Source: Candidatus Latescibacterota bacterium (GTDB lineage Bacteria > Latescibacterota > Latescibacteria > Latescibacterales > Latescibacteraceae). From it: DNA of 38,888 nucleotides. This document shows, in pieces, positions 33,966 through 38,888 of the stretch. The stretch covers positions 1-38,888 of the forward strand of contig JAFGMP010000216.1 of assembly GCA_016927495.1 (NCBI GenBank), written 5' to 3'. The number at the start of each line of letters is the position of its first letter. The stretch's first letter is position 1. The notes under the pieces are model-generated. The model was not told the origin of the DNA and searched no databases. It worked only from the letters and a program-made list of their open reading frames with translations. The translations under genes were made by a program, and so were the position numbers.

Positions 33966-36513
33966 CGCGTGCAGCCTCCAGTACTTCGGGAGTGACATAA
34001 TTGGTGCCAAGTCTTTTTTTGTATTTATCAAGGATGATTTTATGCGGCGGGTGAGTAGTTGAAAGCATGGTAAATTCAACCGTGGGATTGAACATCAGTT
34101 TACCACAGAAAAAAGGAGACAGGAGGTAAAATAGGCCTTTTCTTTTCTGTGAAAGGATCTCATTAACATCATAGGCGGTCAGTTTTTTATCGCCATGACT
34201 GCTTTTGGCTTCAATATGGAGAAGAGGCGTCTTCGGTGGATTGTCATCCGGGTCATGGACATGATTGCCACCGACAAGATAGTAGTAACTGGTATTGAGA
34301 AAAAGGCTTCCGGCTATCGGGGAATCCGCAACGGTCTGGAGATTCTGGGTAAGAATGGAAATACTGCCATTGTTCTTTCGTATTGTGGCAAAACACTGTT
34401 CAATAAAAGATGCTATTGATCCGCCTTTAAGAAATTTCCATGCTTCATCTACAACAACGAGCTTTCTTCGATGGGCAACTGAAAGATCACTGACATTACG
34501 CATGATCATTTCAAGCAACGTAGGAATGAGTACTGCTGCAAGTCTTGGTCGGGAAGCAAGTCCCATGAGATCAAAACAGACCACATTCGGATTTCTTATT
34601 GTATCCGTCCGTCTGAAATATGCAGCATATATACCGGTATTGATACCTTGACCGATAAAAGGAGCCAATGCCTTGTAGAGGTCATGACCGGTGGAAAGAA
34701 GATCACCGTTATCTTTGAGATAGTTCTCGGCGAAATCGTGAAGGTTGCATACATTCCCCTCATTATTGTCTGAATCGATGAAGTATTGTACAAGTGCTTT
34801 ATCCAGATGAAACATTACATTGGATGGAAGCGGCTCAAAAGAACTATCATCATTATCTTTCGTACCAACCATGCGGGATATAATGTTCAGAAGTGCTTCA
34901 TGGCGGATTTCAATGGGTTTTTTATCATTTCCATCACCGGTAAAAAACGGGCCATCAAACGGGTTAATTGAGAACGGATTTTCTGAAGTTATTTCAATGT
35001 AAGTACCGTTATTATTGAGAACAAAATTCCTATAGCTGCCTGCACCTTCACCGCCGACATCGATGATACTTATTATCGGATCGAATGACGCCTGGCTCTG
35101 GTAGAGAACACTATTCATCAGGAATGATTTTCCCGAACCGGTACCGCCGCAAATCATCGCGTTGTGAGCATTCGCCAGGCTTGAAAAAACACATAGTCGG
35201 GCGATACTACCGGTAGAAGTCTGAAAGTAGATGTGTTCGTTTCGGTTTTTATCAGGATCGGGAAGGCATTCACGGGGAAGATCGATCGGCATAAAATCAG
35301 CCACCGTATAGGTGGCAAGCATTGATGTGATTTTATTTACCGATTCATTTCCGGGCAATAGAGAGTAAAATGCAGGTTTGATATTATACTTTTCTGTTTT
35401 CAGCAGATATGAGGATGAAACACTGTTACGGAAAAGACGCACCCTTCTCCAAAGGCTATCAAGATCATCATGCCAGAGATGAATCTGAAAAAACTGATGG
35501 ACAAATTTATGGTTTGAATTCTCTACGATACTGAGTGATTCTGAAATCAAATTAAATAGTTTATCTGGAGTCACACCTTCTTCTGTTTTTGCGAAAATTG
35601 ATAGTCCATCTGTTTTAGCAAGCCCTTTCTTAAATTCAAGACTGTTTCTCCGCAATGATGCGATGGTAAGACCCCGCTGTTTGGAAATAAAACGGATAGA
35701 ATGGTGAATTGTAAACGGAATGCCTTTTAGATCATCAGAACCGTAAAAAACTTTATTCAATGCTGCAGAGGATTCCGTCGGCAAACGACTTTCACTCCCC
35801 ACCGACCGCAGGCTTAGTACGGAATGGTAGTCCCCTCCGTAGTACACATAGCCCGGTTCCCTTGACAGAGCGTTTGAAGTTGAATTGAAGTCACCGCTCA
35901 AAATGCCGTTCAGATCAGAAAACGTGTTTACCACCTGATGATTGAGAAGGACGGATAAAAATCCAAGAATCTGCCGCGATTTCAGTCGAAATACCGTACC
36001 GGAAACTCGGGTAGTAAGCGCATGAAGAAGATTATCAAGATTCTCCGCCGCTTCAGCAAAGTCTCCGGAGGTTATTGATTCATTTCTTTTTTTATTGTTG
36101 AAGGAGAATGATCCAAGCGAAACAACGGGAATGGTTATGGCGAAAAAACAGGCGAATAGCGGATACGTTTTTGAGTTGTATGTATCGATTGTTTTTCTGT
36201 CAAGGTATTCAATAAGGGAATTCGAGCAGGCTGTCCGGTATGGCAATTTTTCAGAGATAAATCTCTTTGTCAAATATATGGAAAGCGTTGAATCGGGAGG
36301 CATAATATCACACAGTACATTCATTAACTGATCATGGCGATACTGCATGACATCATCTTCATCAAGTTCGCTCAGCCTGGTTTCGATAACGGCGGTGAGT
36401 TGCGCCGGTTTCTGAGAAACAATGAAGTCCCGGGTAACGGCAACATAGGGTAGAAAATCACCCAGTGTTTTGTTATGAACCGATCCAGGTAGCGTTGGAA
36501 TAAACATTTTCAC
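33931..36513 (-). CDS. virB4: VirB4/TrbE-like T4SS ATPase
   Basis: 860 residues. The N-terminal half is the VirB4 N-domain, ending with the family motif SLLPGN at 384-389. The C-terminal ATPase has Walker A GGTGSGKS at 456-463, Walker B LVVVDEAW at 685-692 and a Q-containing sensor (SILTQNLQ, about 719-726). All catalytic elements are intact. It powers pilus assembly and substrate transport at the inner membrane. The start (GTG 36513 or ATG 36507) overlaps the stop of the preceding gene (GTGA), coupling the two. Confidence 0.95.
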   Translation of the reverse strand: MKMFIPTLPGSVHNKTLGDFLPYVAVTRDFIVSQKPAQLTAVIETRLSELDEDDVMQYRHDQLMNVLCDIMPPDSTLSIYLTKRFISEKLPYRTACSNSLIEYLDRKTIDTYNSKTYPLFACFFAITIPVVSLGSFSFNNKKRNESITSGDFAEAAENLDNLLHALTTRVSGTVFRLKSRQILGFLSVLLNHQVVNTFSDLNGILSGDFNSTSNALSREPGYVYYGGDYHSVLSLRSVGSESRLPTESSAALNKVFYGSDDLKGIPFTIHHSIRFISKQRGLTIASLRRNSLEFKKGLAKTDGLSIFAKTEEGVTPDKLFNLISESLSIVENSNHKFVHQFFQIHLWHDDLDSLWRRVRLFRNSVSSSYLLKTEKYNIKPAFYSLLPGNESVNKITSMLATYTVADFMPIDLPRECLPDPDKNRNEHIYFQTSTGSIARLCVFSSLANAHNAMICGGTGSGKSFLMNSVLYQSQASFDPIISIIDVGGEGAGSYRNFVLNNNGTYIEITSENPFSINPFDGPFFTGDGNDKKPIEIRHEALLNIISRMVGTKDNDDSSFEPLPSNVMFHLDKALVQYFIDSDNNEGNVCNLHDFAENYLKDNGDLLSTGHDLYKALAPFIGQGINTGIYAAYFRRTDTIRNPNVVCFDLMGLASRPRLAAVLIPTLLEMIMRNVSDLSVAHRRKLVVVDEAWKFLKGGSIASFIEQCFATIRKNNGSISILTQNLQTVADSPIAGSLFLNTSYYYLVGGNHVHDPDDNPPKTPLLHIEAKSSHGDKKLTAYDVNEILSQKRKGLFYLLSPFFCGKLMFNPTVEFTMLSTTHPPHKIILDKYKKRLGTNYVTPEVLEAARDEFIKCLHSSQ

Positions 36514-37544
36514 AAACCGAAGGAATTGTTAATGATTTCAGGAAGAGTATTTTCAAAAACAAGCGAATATCGTTCCCCGAAAGAATCGTTTCCCGGGAAA
36601 AGACTGATATACGTTGAACGGGTAGTGTTGGTGTGACAATAAAGGGCAAGATCATGATCGTGCATAACAGTGTAGAAATTATGAAAATCAGTACTTAATG
36701 AATTAACCGTACCCGAAGAAAGAAAAAACGTTACATCACAATAGGCGACCCGCCCGAATCGTGGAAGAAAACTGCCGGCATCCTTACAAATGGTATCTAC
36801 GGATATTTCGGTTTCGTTGTTACGGGCAAGATAATCTATCAGTACTGCATTATCAAGAATGTGAGACTGCAATTCCTTTTGTCTTTGAACCGAAGGAAAA
36901 ACAACCACAATGCGCTCGAGATACTCAAAATCCGTCAGAATATCCCGTAGGGGCGGTATCCGGGAGACATTATTGATACTTGCCATTGTCGCATAACGGT
37001 TGTGACCGATTTTACAATATGACATATTCGTTCGTACAGGAGAAGCCTTTATCGTATTACCATTGCTATCATGATCATAAAGTAGTTGCGGTAATTCGGA
37101 TCTTAGGTAATCGGTCTCCTTTAATGGTTGATTGTCCACCAGTTTCGAGAGCAGGGAATAGGTCCTCCCGATGCGCTTATGTAACGCTTCTGATTCTTTT
37201 ATGAGTGGATTGAATGAGAACTTACGAAAAAGTGTTACGGGAATGGAATTGCCGTATTCAACTGACCCGCAGAGCGACAGGAAGTAACGATCGTTCCCGG
37301 GCGTATGGTATCTGAATATCTGAAACGATGAACCATCCGGAGTGGATGAAAGACATTTTCCAACATTATCCGGATCAAACTCTGTAAATGAGAAAAACCT
37401 TATAATGTTTCCATTATAATGTATATATGCTGGTACAGAGGCGTTGTAAACCGATTCAATCGGGAATAGAAACCGCAGTGGCATCTCCCCTACCGTCCTC
37501 AAATCCGCATTAGGAAGATCTTTATACGAGATCGTTCTGAACAT
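36510..37544 (-). CDS. Stand-alone VirB4 N-terminal-domain protein, no ATPase
   Basis: 344 residues from the ATG at 37544; a TTG at 37649 is possible but lies deep in the VirB3 gene. The features match the VirB4 N-domain: the middle block IGHNRYATMASINNVSRIPP followed by FEYLERIVVVFPSVQRQ, the segment GRVAYCDVTFFLSSGTVN, and a terminal SLFPGNDSFGER, equal to the LPGN motif of full VirB4. It stops about 25 residues later, exactly where the ATPase would begin. No Walker motif. Probably a structural partner of VirB4 in the hexamer or its base. The pairing with an intact VirB4 is unusual. Confidence 0.75.
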   Translation of the reverse strand: MFRTISYKDLPNADLRTVGEMPLRFLFPIESVYNASVPAYIHYNGNIIRFFSFTEFDPDNVGKCLSSTPDGSSFQIFRYHTPGNDRYFLSLCGSVEYGNSIPVTLFRKFSFNPLIKESEALHKRIGRTYSLLSKLVDNQPLKETDYLRSELPQLLYDHDSNGNTIKASPVRTNMSYCKIGHNRYATMASINNVSRIPPLRDILTDFEYLERIVVVFPSVQRQKELQSHILDNAVLIDYLARNNETEISVDTICKDAGSFLPRFGRVAYCDVTFFLSSGTVNSLSTDFHNFYTVMHDHDLALYCHTNTTRSTYISLFPGNDSFGERYSLVFENTLPEIINNSFGL

Positions 37545-37833
37545 CTTTTCTTTGTCTATCCAAGGGTGGAACTGCCCGGCGGAAATGACCGATAAGTGTA
37601 GAAGGTATTCTGCACGATTCAATAAGGACCGCTGCAAAATTCTCTTCAAACATTTTCGAGATCTTCGGATAAATTATTACTCCTACAACCCATAGAGCAT
37701 ATCCCACGTATCGAAAAGGAAACGGAACAAGATTGATAAAGAAAAAGACAAACAGAGAAATAGCCCATTCAATCTGTGTCAGACCGAAATACCGGGGATT
37801 TCCGCTTATAATAGGACAAACACTTTTACCCAT
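37522..37833 (-). CDS. virB3: VirB3/TrbD-like T4SS protein
   Basis: 103 residues. The N-terminus has the family pattern NPRYFGLTQIEWAISLFVFF, followed by a second hydrophobic helix (RYVGYALWVVGVIIYP). Lies between the pilin and VirB4-domain genes, as VirB3 normally does. Inner-membrane partner of VirB4. GAGGTAACCTCAA precedes the ATG. Confidence 0.82.
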   Translation of the reverse strand: MGKSVCPIISGNPRYFGLTQIEWAISLFVFFFINLVPFPFRYVGYALWVVGVIIYPKISKMFEENFAAVLIESCRIPSTLIGHFRRAVPPLDRQRKDVQNDLV

Positions 37834-37844
37834 TTGAGGTTACC

Positions 37845-38171
37845 TCAGAACTGGATACCGAAAAGAGTATCGGCAACGGTAGGAACAAACGACAGGCCGA
37901 TAGCCACAAGAATGATACCGATTACCGTCAGCCACCCACCGGTACGATCTTCACCCTGCCCCCTGGTAGCGGTTTTAAAAGCAACAACTCCGGCAGTAAC
38001 AATAAGAATTGCCTGCATTATCCATTGGGCAACCCCCCAGATCGTAGTGAAATGGTCGGCAAAACCTTCGGTTATGACCGTTGAAGAGACCGCACCATTC
38101 GCCTGTGCAAGTAACGATGAAGAAACAGCAAAGAGAAAAACGAAAATCCGGCTGAATTGTTTTTTGTTCAT
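37845..38171 (-). CDS. virB2: VirB2/TrbC-like pilin
   Basis: 108 residues. Signal peptide (IFVFLFAVSSSLLAQA), then a mature domain with two hydrophobic helices (IWGVAQWIMQAILIVTAGVV; WLTVIGIILVAIGLSFVPTV) joined by a short charged loop (KTATRGQGEDRTGG), the typical cyclic or linear T4SS pilin layout. GGGAGG before ATG. Major pilus subunit. Confidence 0.85.
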   Translation of the reverse strand: MNKKQFSRIFVFLFAVSSSLLAQANGAVSSTVITEGFADHFTTIWGVAQWIMQAILIVTAGVVAFKTATRGQGEDRTGGWLTVIGIILVAIGLSFVPTVADTLFGIQF

Positions 38172-38204
38172 AACAAACCTCCCTTTATAGGTAAAACGGA
38201 TAAT

Positions 38205-38444
38205 TTAAAAAGCACTGCATGCCGTGGCTGTTTGGCATTCCGTATCGTGATTATTTAAAAACCGTGTGACAATGCTTCTTACTGTGTTGGATTTATTCAA
38301 AGAGCCGATTTCGTGTCCATAGAGCTCAATTCTATTAATGGTATTCTCATCGAAATAAGTGGTTACCCTGTTATCGATTTTCATTGCCTTCCTTTTACGA
38401 CCAACCTTTTTTCGGACTGGAATTTCAATAAGGTTTTTCTTCAT
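38205..38444 (-). CDS. Ribbon-helix-helix-like regulator of T4SS operon
   Basis: 79 residues. A basic N-terminus (RKKVGRKRKAMK) and an RHH-like unit: strand NRVTTYFDENT, helix INRIELYGHEI, turn with KSNTVRSIVTRFLNN. GGGAGG before ATG. First gene behind the promoter at 38528-38556, so it is a natural autorepressor candidate for that promoter and the matched one at 28699. Compare TraY/TraM-type or Arc-like plasmid regulators. Confidence 0.65.
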   Translation of the reverse strand: MKKNLIEIPVRKKVGRKRKAMKIDNRVTTYFDENTINRIELYGHEIGSLNKSNTVRSIVTRFLNNHDTECQTATACSAF

Positions 38445-38509
38445 GAATTGAACCTCCCAAGGTTAAATTATTTTTAATCGGTATTTTTTGTATTTTTATT
38501 ATAATTAAT

Positions 38510-38533
38510 AAACATTATTTAGTATTTAATATA
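38510..38533. promoter_or_regulatory. Shared operator-like element, copy 2
   Basis: Matches 28681-28704 at 22 of 24 positions. Overlaps the -10 and start region of the first T4SS operon promoter. Confidence 0.65.
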
Positions 38534-38556
38534 CCGTTATAATGGCGAGTTGTCAA
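38528..38556 (-). promoter_or_regulatory. Promoter of first T4SS operon
   Basis: Minus strand: TTGACA (38556-38551), 17-base spacer, TATATT (38533-38528); a consensus -35 and good -10. Reads into the RHH gene at 38444, then pilin, VirB3 and VirB4 genes. Confidence 0.82.
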
Positions 38557-38683
38557 ATACTTTCGCGTGGATAAATTGAAATTGGAATAAAAGTTATAAA
38601 GAAAGGAGATCGAAGACTACATACAGAAAGTAGCGCGTATTAAAGCGGTACAAATTGAATATGAGGAATAAAAAGGAAGGAGA

Positions 38684-38869
38684 CTAAAATCCTTGTGAAT
38701 CAAGGTAATGAAAAATAATTGTCCGCACAGTGCCGGATTCGGCCCTGGCTTCACCCAAACGTTGTTGAGCATAATTATTCAATCGATCGGATTGTATTTT
38801 GTTTAAATAAACGACAATTTTTTCTGTTTTTTCTGTACTTTTATCTTTTAAGGGTTTTCTTCCTGCCAT
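38684..38869 (-). CDS. Second small RHH-like protein
   Basis: 61 residues. Basic tail (MAGRKPLKDKS), strand KIVVYLNKIQ, helix SDRLNNYAQQRL, then SGTVRTIIFHYLDSQGF, the RHH helix B pattern. AGGA upstream of ATG. Its promoter lies beyond the window. It could be a second regulator, or form a pair with the 79-aa protein. Confidence 0.6.
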   Translation of the reverse strand: MAGRKPLKDKSTEKTEKIVVYLNKIQSDRLNNYAQQRLGEARAESGTVRTIIFHYLDSQGF

Positions 38870-38888
38870 AATCTATTCCTTTAGAAAA

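Noticed and set aside
37522..37649. TTG start at 37649 for the VirB4 N-domain protein
   Set aside because: It would overlap VirB3 by 128 bases; the ATG at 37544 gives a family-like N-terminus and a small overlap.

Overview
The window looks like part of an accessory region of a Gram-negative bacterium. Lipoprotein signal peptides, outer-membrane-type barrels and a VirB8/VirB9/VirB10 set all imply an outer membrane. The secreted protease with a PKD domain and a C-terminal repeat region, and the many short lipoproteins without recognisable families, fit Fibrobacterota or a related phylum. That is a guess from style, not a marker-gene result. Base composition is patchy by eye: a moderately GC IS element, a very AT-rich block (about 2.5-5.2 kb), then intermediate DNA. 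This fits a region built by repeated insertions.

Layout. (1) 1-2464: an IS21-family element (istA, istB), with its outer left end cut off by the window edge. (2) 2.7-4.8 kb: an AraC-type regulator, a small lipoprotein and a small barrel-like protein. (3) 5.15-6.07 kb: a protein that looks like two ribbon-helix-helix units in one chain, flanked by six copies of the 18-bp palindrome ATAGTGGC-NN-GCCACTAT. (4) 6.3-11.9 kb: an XRE-like regulator, a P-loop protein, a 792-residue putative pore-forming or type VI-like effector, two paralogous small membrane proteins (candidate immunity proteins) and a 292-residue partner. A scar between the paralogues contains the 3' end of a second effector and of a second partner gene. 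CRP-like palindromes precede the two ends of this cluster. (5) 12.06-16.3 kb: an 82-residue protein overlapping a DUF72 gene, a small secreted protein, and a secreted trypsin-like protease. (6) 16.4-38.9 kb, all on the minus strand: a divergent type IV secretion system.

The T4SS reads right to left: two small RHH-like regulators, VirB2-like pilin, VirB3, a stand-alone VirB4 N-domain, full VirB4 ATPase, a 1024-residue secreted protein with a TrbJ-like tail, two TrbJ/VirB5-like proteins, then (new promoter) another TrbJ-like protein, a 94-residue protein, two VirB6/TrbL-like membrane proteins, VirB8, VirB9, VirB10, a small membrane protein, a lipoprotein, a single-domain response regulator, and a tail of five secreted or outer-membrane proteins of unknown family ending in a further TrbJ-like protein. 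Two near-identical promoters (TTGACA, 17 bp, TATATT plus a shared AT-rich element of about 24 bp) head the two halves, one just upstream of an RHH gene. The likely logic is one repressor controlling both operons. No VirB11, VirD4 coupling protein or relaxase is visible, so from this window alone I cannot say whether the machine moves DNA or protein.

The most interesting items are the T4SS itself (lone VirB4 N-domain, five TrbJ-like proteins, embedded response regulator, matched promoters), the effector/immunity duplication scar, and the palindrome array around the tandem-RHH gene.
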